DNA of 64,000 nucleotides from Lates calcarifer (taxonomy: Eukaryota > Chordata > Actinopteri > Centropomidae), in contig NC_066838.1 in assembly GCF_001640805.2 (NCBI RefSeq), positions 4,241,101 to 4,305,100 on the forward strand, written 5' to 3'. The first letter of the stretch is position 1, and each line of letters starts with the position of its first letter. The notes below the pieces were generated by a model. The model worked only from the letters and a program-made list of their open reading frames with translations. It did no database searches and was not told the origin of the DNA. The translations under genes and the position numbers were made by a program. Shown in pieces: positions 25,901 through 40,097 of this stretch.

Positions 25901-28900
25901 TACAGAGTGGTATGGGCATGTGGTGTTGGTGCTTGTTTGTAGGTGTGTGTATGGGTGTGACAGGGCGTGGAGACATAAATAATAAAAGATTGTCACAAGG
26001 GACTCCACTCAAAATGCTGAAAGCATCTCTGCTTCACTATCACAGTGGACACCTCAAACATCCACTGAGGTGCAAAAGCTTTTTGTTCACATTTCTCACA
26101 CTTAGCTTTCAGCTGATATAACACCATTAAGGGTGTTTTTCCTTTAGGCAGTTACCTTTTCAGACTGAGGTAAGATTCCTCTTTACAAAGAGTGCATCAG
26201 AGATAAGAAAGACTAGTGATACAATGGGATGCTTTAAAAGAGACTCCTTGTTAAAGTGCTTGAAATTTTCAGGAAAGGTACAGTCTGTGAAGTGATGCAT
26301 CATACATTTCCCACATGATGGGAGTCAACTGTAGATGCTTCATGAGAGTAACTGGTTGCTTTTTTACACTTAAAATCACCGTTCTGCAGGAAGAAAATCA
26401 CAGCCTCATGACTAACACCAGACTTTACAAGCTGCCAAAGAAATAAGTGGCTCATGAGCTTTGTTGACGTTAAGGTATTAGTGGTGTTTAGTTCCCATGA
26501 GACGGATTGGAAAAACAAGAAGGAGGAGACTTGCTCTGCATATTTAAAAAGAATCAATAGTCAGTCTAGATGTTTAGTATCAAATGTCCCCACTGTAGTT
26601 CAGTTCATCATCACTGGTTGTTAAACCCACCACTGTGGTCTAATCTGCATATTTACACAGCATAACAGTGTTTGAATGTGATCCAGAGTCATTTGAGAGA
26701 TATAATAAGGATTAGGGAAGACAATCCTGGGGTGTCAGTCCTGGGTTGCAGTCTGTCATGCTGACTGAAGTTAAGGCCTGCAGTCATTGAAACAGGTGAT
26801 ACCATTTCTTCTGTAATGCATTGCCAACCTCAGACTTTCAAAGTCTTTCAAAGTTTCCAGATTCCATAAAATTGTATGAAATATGAACAATACAGTTTAC
26901 AGTGGAATATTCCATGTAATGCAACGATGCCATACAAAAATATTGAGTTTAAATATTTCATTCAATATAAACCTAATAATTAGTGTCAGGTTTGACATTT
27001 TAAATGGAAGTACAAGCTGTCAGAAAAGGGCTGCTCAGTCAGCGAAAGTGACTCCACAGCAATGCAGTTTATTGCTCTCCACCTGTAGGTAAATCTCGCT
27101 GACCTTTTCAGAATGTTTGAGAGGTGGAATAAGCGGAACAAGTTATGGAGAAGAAACAGAGAACGAAAATTCCACTGTACTCATTTCAGAAGTGCTAAGA
27201 GGTGTGGCTTTAGCTTGAGGTGGTTGTCATTCTTTTCTGACAAAGCTGGCCTATTAGTTGCCCAAGGAAACCAAGCCTTAGCCTATATGTGGCATGGAGA
27301 GAGCAGAAATCAAAATTGACCATAAATCAGTCAATCACCACTTTAAGAAGGCAAATGCCAAGGTAAATAACAAAAAGTGAAAGATGATGGGCTGAAATAA
27401 CAACACTGACTATTTGCATTGCTTAGAACAGATTATGCAGCATAAACTATACCTATTTTTGAAACTATATTATTACTCTGCTATTATTTGGATATAATTA
27501 AAAAAACATATTTTAATTCTTTGTGCAAAATCATGAAACTGCACAGCTTGGGCCTTTGTGATAATATCTAATTATGTCCTAAAACAGTTTACTAAAAGTT
27601 GGATAAGTATTCCTATAGAGGCCCAATAATGATGTTAAATAATATTTTGACTTATTATTAGGTCTTGTGGTAGTATCAGATGCCAGTGTACTTTAAATTA
27701 TCTTTAGATGTGACTCTTACACAAGCAAAGAGCAGATGCTCAAGATTGCTTGACATTGTCTTATGTATATTGTATCTGCTCAGGCTAAACTCGGATATTT
27801 GCCCTAAAATGTTTGAGAAACACAGTTTACATTTTCCCTATTTATGATCAGTCAAGTGTGCAACAGGTTTGAGAATGCAAAGAGTAAATAAATGCATTTG
27901 CAAGAAAATGCAGTCCTTGTGCTCTCACTTTTCTCTGGGGAACGTCATCACCATGCAAGTCACCAATGAATGTGTGGTCACACAGTGGGGTCACTATATC
28001 TGCTGAAGCTGAATACAGGGCCATGTCCTTGATTCAGATTTAACTGGGAAAGCTTGTTCACCAGGGTAATTCACACTTGATTTAACCATGGGAAAAGCAT
28101 CTCTATAAAGCACCTTAGGTGCAGACTGCAGGGTGAGTTCCAGCTATTTATTTCAGCTTTCTATACTCAACTGAACCATTTGCCAACATCAACAAACAGA
28201 AGGATGAAGAGACACATAAACAATGCGTCACTATGAATCAACTCTATGAACAACTAGTGAGATCACTCTATGAAAGCAGACTTCTACTGACTACTATGTT
28301 TGTGCAGTTGTGTTTTACGCAACCTGCAAAAATAGGTCACCGAGAGAGCACTGTATGTGCAGAGCATGATACAGAAATTCCACCTGCAACTTCAAGTGTC
28401 TACTTTATACATGTATAATATGATAGCAGTTCATTAGTGCTAGGTGATACAACCTGAAATTATAGCACGACTGATACTGGATTTGTGAGACCCAAACAGA
28501 TATCAAAATGTGAGAGCATAAATTATGACAAAGACACACGATGAGTGGGTCATTTCACTGTATAAAAATCAATTTGTCATTGGTGTTTTGTGGGCAAAAT
28601 GACCTCAAACCCAGTTTACATATATATAAAGAGATGATTTCAGCTCTTGTCTCCTTCTCTTAGTCCTTGGGTACTTTTTGGTTTGTATTTGCATTTGTTT
28701 TTTCTAAGTTGAACTACTAAGTGGTTGTGATCCTACCTCTGTCTAAAGGAAATCAACCACACTACCAGTCAAAGTATCTATTATTTGCTGTAAGTAGCTC
28801 AAATAAACTGATGTTAACAGCAAGCACAAATGTATTAGTTATTTGTACTTTGCACAGTTTGTTTTTGCTTATTCCACAATTTGGCTTGTAGGTTCTTGGA

Positions 28901-30975
28901 TAATTAACTCTACAGTAGCAGTTTTTTTACTTGTGAGTAACAGCTCTAGAGCATAACAATAAAGCCAGTGTGATCTCATAAACAACAACAACGAAAGTTG
29001 CACATAAATCAGCATTGTTTTCCTGTGATTGGCAGTGGAGAATGCACATCTCAAGTGCCTTAATGAAACAAAATTATATCACCAGGCTCATCCAACCACA
29101 TTCATCCAAACTGGACTATGAACTCAGAACCTACAGACTTACAGAAGCTACCATTGTGTGTGTACATACTGTACCTTTGAAGATGTCACCTCACGCACCC
29201 TGAGTCATTTCAAGGAATGACATTGTGACAGCTTGGAATGGAAATCATAAAAAACACTGGTGTGTTGATAAAATGTACCCAAGCATATCAGAAAAAACTC
29301 AAACTGCTACTAAGTGATACAGAAAAACACCATCTGAAATAATAATCTGCCCCAGGTATCGCAGTATGTGGACTTTCGCAGTAAATGTACATCCACTCTC
29401 ATGGGTGAAGCACAGCCGCAGGGCAGCCTGCTCTATAGGCATGCACTGCAGTTTAAATATGCAGCTGCTAGTGACAAGAATTGTATTATATAACAGATGA
29501 ACTCTGGCAAGTTGCCTGATGCTCTGAGAGATGGCAGGTATATAGACTCCCTCTCCGTTTCACTCATACATGCACTGCACACTCAAAATGAATACTTTGT
29601 GTGTGCAGTTTCAGGCAGTGTCAGGACATATGTAATATGATTTATGATACTGAACATAGCTATCAGAATGCCTTAGTTATATAAGCCTGTACATTTTGGT
29701 GTGATCCAGCAAGTATTGTGGAAATTCAATGACTATTACCTTCATTAAATCTGCTTCAAATGTTCTTAAAGCAGTTATAATTGATCGTGACAACAAAATA
29801 TCAAACGGCAATGTTAAAACAGTGTGACAATGTGAAGGGAGTCACCAGTAGAGATGAACCTACAGAGAGTTATCAGCCAAATCTGCAGCTCCCCTCAGCT
29901 TTACATTGAGTATCAGGTTGTTATTTAGTGGTCCAGCCCACAACACACAACTACGGTTTTGCTACACTCTTATGGTTCAAATAGAATTGGTGGGTGTTTC
30001 CAGTAGAAAAGAAAAGAAAAAAAAAACTTCTGAAAATAACCCATTGTACACTACCTGTCGATGGATTTTTCTCACAGGAGTTGGTAGGGACCAAAAGCTG
30101 AGCTAAAAGATTGAATATTGTACTTACAATTGCCAGTTGGCCAGTAATCCCACTGAAAATGAATGGTAATGGTGCACTGTAACCACTGGATCTGAAACTT
30201 TTTTTTTTTGTCTGTACAACTGAGTGCAACACCATGAACGCCTTCAATAGGAATACTGCCAAAAAGAGTGCATTGTTCTCCTCATTTGTGCAATTTTGTT
30301 ACACACACTGCACGTCCGTACACATATGCATGTCAGTTTTGTTAGAACAAGAGAATGCATTCATCACACTAATAGATATTATGTTTAATACCAGTTACCA
30401 CAGTGGCTTGCAGCTAAATCCAAAAGAGATCAGCTGGTTTGCTCTCATGTAAGCTGCCATAACAACATGAGTTAACTCATAGAGCTCGAAAGACAGCCAA
30501 TATCTGTGCACAAACTACAGACACATCGCTCAACACAACTAAATAATTTCATATGTGAGGGTGAAACATTTTTTGAATCATGACAACATATGGTAAACAC
30601 AGACAAGATCAAGAGAAACAACAGTCAGAATCTGACACAAGCCAATATGGGTATGATAGGAAATAGAGGAGATAAAGGGGTGTGGCTGTGGCAGTGCTTG
30701 CAGATTGCAGACCTTGTTTCTTCAAAACAACCTTTTTTTTGATGAAGTACTCTCAGTATTTAGTCTACCCTTGTACATTCAGGATGCAGGTATTGTTGCT
30801 AGGGTGTGGTCTGTCTTTCCCACATCTCATTAACAGTCACTGCTTTGATGTTGGTATCATGCATTACACACATACAGGTAGACATGCACACACACACCAC
30901 ACATGCACACACTGTGACTGGGCAGAAAACATTGGATATAATTAAAATAAAAACTGTGTCTGTGCAAATATGCAA

Positions 30976-30981
<6 letters not shown>

Positions 30982-31012
<31 letters not shown>
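30982..31012. repeat. (CA)n microsatellite
   Basis: A pure AC tract of about 15 units, preceded by looser CA-rich sequence from 30875. Intergenic. Confidence 0.9.
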
Positions 31013-31014
<2 letters not shown>

Positions 31015-31456
31015 TCAACCCAATTTCTGCTTGTCATTGAAGGCAGTAAATAATTATATGAGGTCCTTTTTCTGCACTGACACATTCAAGTTCAGCTTTG
31101 CCTCTACTGCGCCAGTTTGCCCTTTGGCCATTGTAGTACTGGGTGTGGTTTCAAAGAATTAGAATTGTAGAAAGGTGTAACTCAGCAAATGGCACATTTT
31201 CAGTGTGCTGAAAGATGCTACTTGTGCCACATTCATAGCTTGCAGAGGAAGCAGTAAGGCCAAGGGTTATCTGCAGTATAAGTAGCTGGACAGTGGAACA
31301 TTTTTGTCAGCACTGTACATCAGAATAAAATAAATACCTGTGAGATTGAGTATTTATATCAACCTCACAGGAGTCATATATTTTTAGATTAAAAATCCTG
31401 TGAGGTCCATAACAAAGGTATACAACCCATAAACATAAGCAGACCCTTGGTCTCTA

Positions 31457-32094
31457 CCAGTTTTTGCTATGGGCAATGTGGGCGACCGCCCAGGGTGCAA
31501 TCTATGTGAGGGCGCACGCCCTCAAAAAAACAAAACAAAACAAAAACTAAACTCAAAACAAAACTCGCCAGTTTTAAAGACTACCGCTCATTTCCATGTC
31601 AAGTTAGTGGAGTGGGTGCTGGGCACCCTCATTGTCACATCAACTTGCTGCTGAGAGTCATACAGGTTGTGTGTGTCCGAAGAAGCAAGGGGGAGGGGGG
31701 CGAGGGATAGATTGATGCCAGGCCACACAACACAAACTGCTTCCAAATAAATTGTATTTCATAATTAACATAGACCCATATGCCTACACGTAATTGATTG
31801 GGTTATGTGAAAAATGTAAAAAAAAAAAATCATCTACGTAAATTTGCTTACGTCACGTGACTCCGGACTCCGGTTGATTGACGGGTGAACGGATGGTGTT
31901 GGCAAAAGGTAATGTGAAAGGTCATGTTATGATGATTTTTTTTTTTTTTTTTTTTTTGCTTTCTTCAGGGATTTCTCAAGCATGTGCAATTTATATACTG
32001 TATTTTATTTATTGATCTTGTTTTTTCTTTGTTCTAGTTACGTTTTTGTACTTGATGGTTCGTCCGGGGCGCAAATCTAGCCAGGACCGCCTCT
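31457..32094. mobile_element. Non-autonomous hAT-like DNA transposon (MITE), about 638 bp, flanked by 8-bp target duplications
   Basis: The block is bounded by identical 8-bp repeats GGTCTCTA at 31449-31456 and 32095-32102, the size hAT elements make. The right end reads inward AGAGGCGGTCCTGGCTAG, typical of fish hAT termini. The left end (CCAGTTTTTGCTATGGGC) looks like the same terminus with a few bases lost. The interior is GC-rich near the ends (GGGCGCACGCCCT) and has a 22-nt T-run at 31936-31957. No transposase frame is visible. Confidence 0.7.
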
Positions 32095-33401
32095 GGTCTC
32101 TATCCTGGTTATGTTGTCTACCAGACCTGCACTGCAGATAACTCTATCTTCAGCAAGTGAAATGCATGTTCTGTTGGGTTGCATTTAGATGACAGATGTG
32201 GACATGCCCATCTAAGAAGCTTGCCAACTTGGGTTGTATGCTTAGGTCTCTGATCACTACTATTGTCTTCAAATTGAATAAAAAGGGCTATGTGTCCTGC
32301 ATGGATGGAACATTGCATAGATGGTAGTTAACTTGGTACCAAATCTCCCCAGTGCATCTGAAGGCGTGGCAACCATCATAATCTTCCCTTTATTCATACC
32401 AGTAGAATTCCCCTCTGGCTTAATGGACTCAGTCCACTAACACTCCCTTGTAGTGGCTTTTGTAAAACAAGGTAATTTAGCTTGTGTGTATGCAGGAGAG
32501 AAAAGAGGGAGGTGCAGGTCTTTGTGCAGATGTAGAAAACAGAAAACACCACACATCAAGTCCGATTTACTGTATCTTTAACTATCAGGAGCTCAGTATA
32601 AAGACTTCACATCAGTGAATTTTCAAAATGTTTAATGTTTACTACAGTTTGGCCACATTGAAACAAAGAGAGACAGAGAATTTAGATGAATTTAACTGGT
32701 GTCTAATTCGATGTAGTTGTTGCAAATTTCCCTTTCACATGAAACAAAACCAATCCTGTGGGTCCACATTTTGTGCATCCATGTTGTGGCGTGCAATATT
32801 CTTTCTACTCACTTAGCATTTTGCCTAAAAGAAACTTAAACAGATAAACAAACTGATCTTTGTAAGCTAACATATCCCAACAGGAATAAATTGACAAGAC
32901 CAACCAAGTCAGTTATTTGGATGTTTAATCTGAACTCAGATGGTACCAATTAAATACACCAAGTCAATTTAAAACACATATAATTGTTATAGCAGCATAA
33001 GAAAAAATGAATCTGATTGCCAGCAGCTCCTTGTGTATAGACATTTGTTTCTAATGAGGTAAATCCAGTGAAAACTGCAGTCTTGATTCATATTCACCTC
33101 TTCTTTTGTGTTCATTAAAAAGTCTGTAAAGCACACAATCCATTAAAGTCCAAGAATCAGGGCACTCTCCAGGCACAAAAGTGCAAAATTAGATCTAATA
33201 AACATGGCTCTTTTCAGTCATGTGTAATTTGTTTATGTCCTTATGTGTTATTGAACTTATTGTCTAAAGCAGCAATTTTATGTTTTTGAGAACTTTTTTG
33301 CTGTGAGGTGACAGTGCTAATCACTGCACCAACATGTTTATAAAATCACTTATCTATTGATAGTATTGTATCCAGACTGTGAGGAGACATTGTTCCATGA
33401 T

Positions 33402-35205
33402 TAAGATAAGATAGACTTTATTTATCCCACTTGTGGGAAATTTACATGTTACAGCAGCGAGAAACAAGAGTGACAAAAATAGAAAAAGAAAATATAGAAA
33501 TATAATATAATATAAAAAGGCACAGAAAGATAAAAAAAAAATTAAAGTGCAGCAATCAGCATTAAAAGTCTCTGTAATAAACAGAAATGTGCAGTTTGTA
33601 ATACAGGAAAATGGTGATAATCAGTGAGGCAGATGAAAATGTATGTGCAAATAAAGTGACCAGAAAGTGGAGTCCAGAGTGCAGGATTTGTTGTTGGGTC
33701 AGTCTGGTGTTGTACATTCTGATGGCTGTCGGAATAAATGACCTGTGGTAGCGCTCCTTCTTGCACCATGGATGCAGCAGTCTGTTACTGAAGGAGCCAC
33801 TCAGGTCACCCACAGTCTCATGCAGGGGCTGGGAGGGTTTGTCCATGATGGATGTCAGTTTGGCCAACATCCTCCTCTCACCCATAGTCTCTTCCTGACC
33901 CTCCCTGAGTATCCACTGCTCCAGCAGACCACTGCATACAAGATGGCAGAGGCCACCACAGAGTCATAGAAAGTCCTTAGCAGTGACCTGCACACTCCGA
34001 AGGACCTCCGTCCTCTCAGCAGGTGGAGACGACTCTGGCCCTTCTTGTACAGGGCATTGGTGCTATGAGACCAGTCCAGTTTATTGTTGAGGTAAACACC
34101 CAGGAATTTGTACTCCATGATCTCAATGTCCACACCATGGATGTTTACTGGGGGAGTGTGAGGTGACTTCGGGCTGAAGTCGATCACCACTTCTTTCGTC
34201 TTGCTGCAGGTTGATGTGCAGATGGTTCTTACCTCACCAGTCGACGAAGTTGATGATGACCAGCTTCACCCTGAGCAGTGATGGTTGGATAGTATTGAAA
34301 GCACTGGAGAAATCAAAAAATGTGACCCTCACAGTGGGGTGACGAAGGAGGGGGAGTGTGAATTAGAGGTGCCATCAGGTCTGGGGTCGCATGGGTGGGG
34401 GAGGAGACAGGGACAGGGACACAGTTGAATCTGTTAAAAAACAAGTTCATTTCGTTTGCCCATTCTCTGTCGCCAGATTCTGGGCCTCATCCACTGTCTT
34501 TGCTGTGTCCAAAGATGGTTTTTAGGCCTCTCCAGACTTCTCTGGTGTTGTTCCCCTGAAGACGCTCCTCCAGCTTCCTCCTGTAGCTGTCCTTGCCCCT
34601 CCTTATCTCCCTCCTCAGCTCCTTCTGCACCCTTTCCTCCTTATTCCCAGTTTTAAAAACCTGCTTCTTCTTATTCAGCAGGGTTTTTAATTCTGGGTCA
34701 CCCAGGGTTTGTTGTTGGAGAAACACAGCACCTTCTTTGTAGGTACAGTGTTCTCCATGCAGAAGTTTATGTAGTCCATGATGCAGGTTGTCAAATTGTC
34801 AGTGTCCTCCCCATGTGGACCAAACAACACCTCCCAAACCATGGTGTCAAAACAATCCCTCAGAACCATACTGGCCTCCTCAGTCTATCTCCTCACATAC
34901 CTTTTGGTAGGTGGTTGTTTGTTTACCAAGGGTATGTAGGCAGGGAGCAAATGCACCTAGGTCGTGGTCAGATCGGCCCAGCGGGGGGAGGGGTGAAGAG
35001 CTGTATCACATGTATGTATCCTTGATGTTTGCATACATCAAGTTCAATGTCTTGTTGTCCCTGGTGTTGCATTTCACATATTGAGTGAAGTGGGGAGAGT
35101 GGAGGACAGGGAAGCTGGTTAAAGTCACCGGGGCCCGGAGGCCTGGGGGTATCATGCACACGCTAGGTGGGAAATGTTCACTATCCCAATAGTGTAACAT
35201 TCCCT
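33402..35205 (-). mobile_element. 5'-truncated, internally deleted L2-type non-LTR retrotransposon
   Basis: Read on the minus strand. From about 35200 the frame encodes the end of an endonuclease region and the linker before reverse transcriptase (for example TLNLMYANIK and NNKPWVTQN). It then runs to VWRGLKTIFGH near 34500, a remnant FDFSSAFNTIQPSLL near 34270-34325, and the post-RT part (KEVVIDF, FLGVYLNNKLDWSHSTNALY) near 34200-33900. The 3' end at 33402-33440 has AATAAAGTCTATCTTATCTT, typical of fish L2-like tails. The catalytic RT core is missing between about 34260 and 34440, and frames are broken, so it is dead. Assignment to the L2 clade is from recognition of these motifs, not a search. 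Confidence 0.8.
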
Positions 35206-38200
35206 CTAATACAAGATTAGCATACTTGCATCTACCAACCCTGTCAGAGCCTGGAGTTTTATCTGTGGATGGTTTTCACAGAGCTTGCTGTCCCATTTAA
35301 GGCATGCTGTGTTCACTGTATGTTCAGGGCTTGTTTAACAAGAAATGGAAAAGACTCTATAAATAATGCTTTGCTAAACTGCAAAATTGGTAACAGCTGC
35401 TAACTCAGTCTTGATATAAGTGGTAGACTGGCTTATTTAAATAATTCAGAAAAAAATCACAAATGTACTGCAGTCAGTGTAGTAACATGTCTCTTGTCAT
35501 GCTTCTGTAATAACATGTAATAAGCTTTGCCTATAAAGTTATTTGGCTAAAATGTTGCCTAGAATAATACATTGCATGCTGCTGAGTTTTTGCAGTAGAC
35601 CTCTGGCATATATCCACTGTCTCAAATTGTGCTGGCAAACACTCAGCACTTCATACTTCCTAACATTAGTAAGAGGAGTAGTAGTGTGACTGCTGGCCAT
35701 TGATGGTTTAAAACACCAGGAATCAGGTCGTTCATTATTTGTGGAGTTTGTGTTTATTTAGCTTTACTGAAGCTATTGATTCAAATAGTTCTACAGACTG
35801 ATAAACTCAGTCTTGTTCACTTTGCAAAGTTTTGGTTTGGCTATTTGACTTAAATAAAATATATTTTGTATTAAAAAATGGTTTGTGTTTAAAATGACTC
35901 GCTTGAAACTACTGTTCTTACACTGACTGGAGACCAATTGGATGTGGTTTAATCTGAGTAATGTTTCATCAGCCAAGTCGGCTCCATTGGGCTTTCTGCA
36001 CCCTCACACAAAGCTTATATAGGTTCTGTTTATTCAACCATTCACAGTCAGCTGATCTATCAGTTGTGAGTCAAACCTGGTCACACCCACATGATTACAT
36101 CATCAGTGCACATCAAATAAGTCTTGCAACGCACAATCAACAGATACAAACTACAATTATACATAATGACTATTACATTTTTTTTCAACAAAAAGAATAA
36201 CCACATTGCTGATGTCTATTAATCTCCAGATGATTTAGGCATCAGATTATCTATAAGATCTAATTCCTGTCACTCCATGTGACTATGTGACGTGAATTTA
36301 AACTGATTATTAATGTGTCCCATCTCCTTACGAATTCAACCATCTCAGCAGTAGAGTAATGATGCTTTTCCACTGAGGTGGAGTTTTATTGTCATGGACC
36401 CACATTAATCCACCTCCCATTCCTCTGTTTTGGCAGTATGTAGTTACTTGAAGATACTCAGCTTTGTTCCACACAATGAGCTTTGGCTTACTTAACATTT
36501 CCCAGTGCACTTCTAAGTGAAGAGTGTTAACATTAATAAATAAAAAACAGAGATGCAAGGGGAGGTTTTTCCAATGGAATATTAGTGCAATACATCCTAA
36601 AAAAATGCAGTGATTATGTGTGTTTAAGTGATGCTACTTTGTTTTTCAGCCTGGGCTCGACTCGCCTCATTTGACCACTTAGGTGTGGCTCACAGTGCAT
36701 GATTAAATAGATACCCTCGCCCTGGCCAAGGCAAACAACAAAATAATTAGATTTTGTTGTTGTTGTTGTTAAGCATAGCATTATACTGGATGTTACTGTC
36801 AAGTGCAATCTGACGTTGTCCTAATTGGCTCTAGAAAACAGCAGGTATTGCTCGTCAGAATCAAGTCATCCTTATTTAATTACACTCTTCTCTCAGTGGT
36901 TCCACTTGCCAAGTTTCAGTACAGTTAACTCCCATCTCGAGGTTGGTTCTCACAGAGAAAATGAGCTTGTGAACATTCCACTACATGTGCTGACTAGAAA
37001 GCCTGAAATGTCACCTGTCATATCATGTGAGATCAAATACAGTCCTGTACTAGATTTGTGGGTGCCACTGCCTTTAAGGAAAGGTGAAAAGCTTTCATTA
37101 CATAATTTGGAGGCAATGATAATTTGTGATGACTTTTTCTGAAAAGGTTAAAAATGTAACAGCATGAGGCCCTTATTTTTGAAACATAATTGTGCTTCTC
37201 ATTTAGTAACTGTATATGCATAAACGTGCATATGAACGTTTCATACATTTACACAGTTCAATAGTTGTGGCTTTTTTATTCAGCAAATCACATTATTTAC
37301 ATGTCTACATTAAATACTTTGTTGTTGTTGATGCATTAATCTTTAGTGTTGCAGTGCAGAAGTCTTGCAGTACAGTCTAATGTTACAGTTGTTCAAGGCT
37401 TTCATGTAGAATGTAACCAGGAGATCACTTATATCCATTTTCTGGACCTTAGGTGTTCACTATATTTGGTAAGGTGTGAAAGCTGCTGTCAAACTTGTCT
37501 AGTTCACCTCAGGGCAGTGGCCAGTAGGTCACATCTTGCAAGCTACAGTGCAATTCCCTGAGATGTACACTAAATGTTTAAAATTTTAGATTACAGATCA
37601 CTTTCATGTATCATTATAGGCCTAGTTCCCCCTTCCCCTTAAGAAAAGACAAGATAAATGTACTTTATTGAGTTTAGGTTTGAAAGCATGCTTAAAATGT
37701 TCCTTAATGAAAGCCTACACTGTTAAGAATTCTCTCAAACATCAGTTTCTTCTCAGCAAGTGCCCCAAAACATCACTTGTTTACATTCGAACAACAGAGC
37801 CCTGCAGTTGGGGTGGTAATACTGGCAACCTATCCAGGGTTAAGTGGTATAGCTAATGGATGGATGGATGGATAGCCTCCCCACCCAAATATACGGAACC
37901 AATCCCAGTCTGTCAGGTCTAAAAGCACCCTCTGTGTACTGAGCACCATCAAACACATGCTGCCTGCCACAACCGTCCTACTCATCACTGTGATGGTGGA
38001 AAGTGATGACTCTTCATTGTGCTTGGTGTACAACTTTTCCGTGGGTGAATATTTTTTGCTACAAAGTGGCCTGTAAGTGTAATGCTGATGATTGTGCCTG
38101 CAGCACTATGGCCTGGGACTGGTTCATCTTGTTGGTCTCACTGATCACTGAGGACAAACAGATCTCAATGAATACATGATAGCAATCTTTCCTCAACCAT

Positions 38201-39600
38201 AATCAACTAAATGTAGTTTCCCTGCTTTCACCATAAACTGTGCAAATGGTGTATAAGGTAATGTAGTGTGTATAATGTCTGACAACTGCAGATGTAACTT
38301 CAAACAATGTTAAATGTTTTTGCAGATAGTATTTACAGATAGTATTTTCTGATATGTGGTTCCCCCAAAGATGCATGAATATACAGCATGTTACACATGA
38401 GTGCAGTTTGTAGACTAGAGAGTCTGGCAATGAGAGTGAAGTACTGGTATTTTCTTTTGGGGTGTGACTCATTTGTGCCCTACAGCTCATTTAGATTCTA
38501 CTACAGTACAGAGACTGGGAAGCCAACACCTATGCCAGAGTTGTTAAGATGGGTTTCAACAGGTATCAACAGTTCCAATTCTGTCAGAACAAGAAATGTG
38601 CACAACTTTTAACTCCTGATGTTCTTTTAGCTGAGCTTTTAGTTGACATTGATTCTGCAGAGATTAAAGTTGTAAACTATCTTTCTAAAGTTGAGTTAAT
38701 CTAAAATGTACAATGACTATTCATGATATGCAGCAAAACTTTAAAAAGTAGTGACACTAGCTGAACCTTGGTAATCATAGCAAACTATTGGAGATAGTAT
38801 GTAGAGTGCCCTCAAGCACCCACAAGCTGCAGGCCTGAACACATAAATGACAGGGTGGTAGAATTAAATAAATAACTCTGGAATTTGAGACTCATTCTTA
38901 GCATCAGCTCTTAGCTATTTGTCCTTTGATCATTTTGTTTTTTGCCCCCTTTCTCCTCGCTGCTTTAAAAAAATGACTCTTTTTCTGTAGTGGTTTTTGC
39001 CTCAAACTAATATAATTTAAATTTAGAATTTAACAATGAATTTATGTTTTCCTTGAAATGGCATTCTCCCTCTATCCCAAATCAATAGAAGTTCTCATAG
39101 AGAGCAATGAAAATTAATCAAAATTTCAACAGCAATGTTTATTTTAAATACCAGATATCAAGCCATCAGTCATGATTATGTGGTTGGCCACTAATATGAT
39201 TTATTTTATTGAGTTGTTTATTTTTGGTGAATTCTGTGATTGTACAATCCAAAAAAGGATTGGAGATTCAAAATGGTCCCAAAAGACTATGCAGAGTATA
39301 TGAATCTCCCCTCCAAAAATACCTCTACCAGGGTCAGGTGGATGTGAATTTAGTTTAAAAAAAAAAAAAAGCAGGATTGCATCCCTGATGATCACAAAGT
39401 GACAGTGCATTCAAAAATAAACTCAGTTGGTCTTCACATGAAGCACAAGCGGATTCATCAATGTATTTCCATGCAGATATTTACATATATGCAGCATCAA
39501 CTTCAAAACACTTGGTCAGAATGTGTTTTGCAAAACCAGTGAGATTTTACCAACTGAAACTCTAAAGTATTCATATTTTATGTATCTTGCAAGAAGATAA
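35206..39600. other. Intergenic region before the second keratin gene
   Basis: No gene seen. It holds the GGAT-tailed relic at 37.8 kb and an A-run at 39358-39370. The last few hundred bases before the TATATAA at 39624 should hold the keratin's proximal control elements, but no specific site stands out. Confidence 0.5.
37800..37875 (+). repeat. GGAT microsatellite with flanking LINE-like 3' tail
   Basis: CAACCTATCCAGGGTTAAG leads into (GGAT)4 at 37857-37873. Tails of this kind (a conserved CCAGGG/AAGCGG stretch ending in GGAT repeats) end many fish non-LTR elements, so this is probably a short relic. Confidence 0.35.
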
Positions 39601-39623
39601 GATGAAGATGATGTATTAGTGAC

Positions 39624-39630
39624 TATATAA
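39624..39630 (+). promoter_or_regulatory. Distal candidate TATA box of the second keratin gene
   Basis: TATATAA, followed 70-80 bp later by an ATG (39703) that opens a 42-codon ORF unlike any keratin. If this is the true promoter, transcripts carry upstream ORFs or are spliced before the keratin start at 40098. A candidate donor (CAG|GTAATT, intron from 39878) and a strong acceptor (CCCTTTCAG, exon from 40081) are present. Confidence 0.4.
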
Positions 39631-39951
39631 GTCTCCACCCGACCCTTTTAGTCCTCCAACCACACACACCTGCCAAGAGAGCCCCAAGCTAATGGAGTAA
39701 AGATGTCTTTTCCAACATGTCTCTCCTCCACTCTCACCCCGGGCCCTGATGCCATTCCTCTGTGTGCACCTGGGTGTGTCGAGACCCGATCACCTTACAG
39801 GGGTGGCACTGTTACCTGTCCGACAGGCTGAGCTGCTCCACGCCAATCTACCTGCAAGTGCACCTTCTAAGATTCAGGTAATTGGAGGAGGGTTGAGGAG
39901 GAGGTGCAGAGGAGGTGGAGCTCACTGGGACCTCCTCCACCGTTGGAGGCA

Positions 39952-39960
39952 GATAAAAAG
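39952..39960 (+). promoter_or_regulatory. Proximal candidate TATA box (GATAAAAAG) of the second keratin gene
   Basis: A TATA-like box about 140 bp before the keratin ATG. It would give a start near 39985 and an uninterrupted 5' UTR of about 110 nt, similar to the upstream krt8-like gene. It competes with the TATATAA at 39624 as the main promoter. Confidence 0.45.
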
Positions 39961-40097
39961 CCATCACGGACAGGGAGAAGATACTTTGAGGGACTTGACT
40001 CTCCTCTTAGTGTGCTCCACTGCTCTGCCAATTCTCTCTCTCTCTGTTCTCCTTTTTCTCTGGGAATCCTTCCCTTTCAGAAGAAACAAAACCAGCC

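Larger units (their letters stand above)
21010..31448. other. Intergenic region between the two keratin genes, left part
   Basis: AT-rich DNA with no recognisable exon, RNA gene or intact repeat other than the microsatellites noted. A third X-box-like string ATTGCCATGGTAAC is at 22051-22064. Two overlapping antisense open frames near 21.6-22.1 kb show no domain. Confidence 0.6.
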
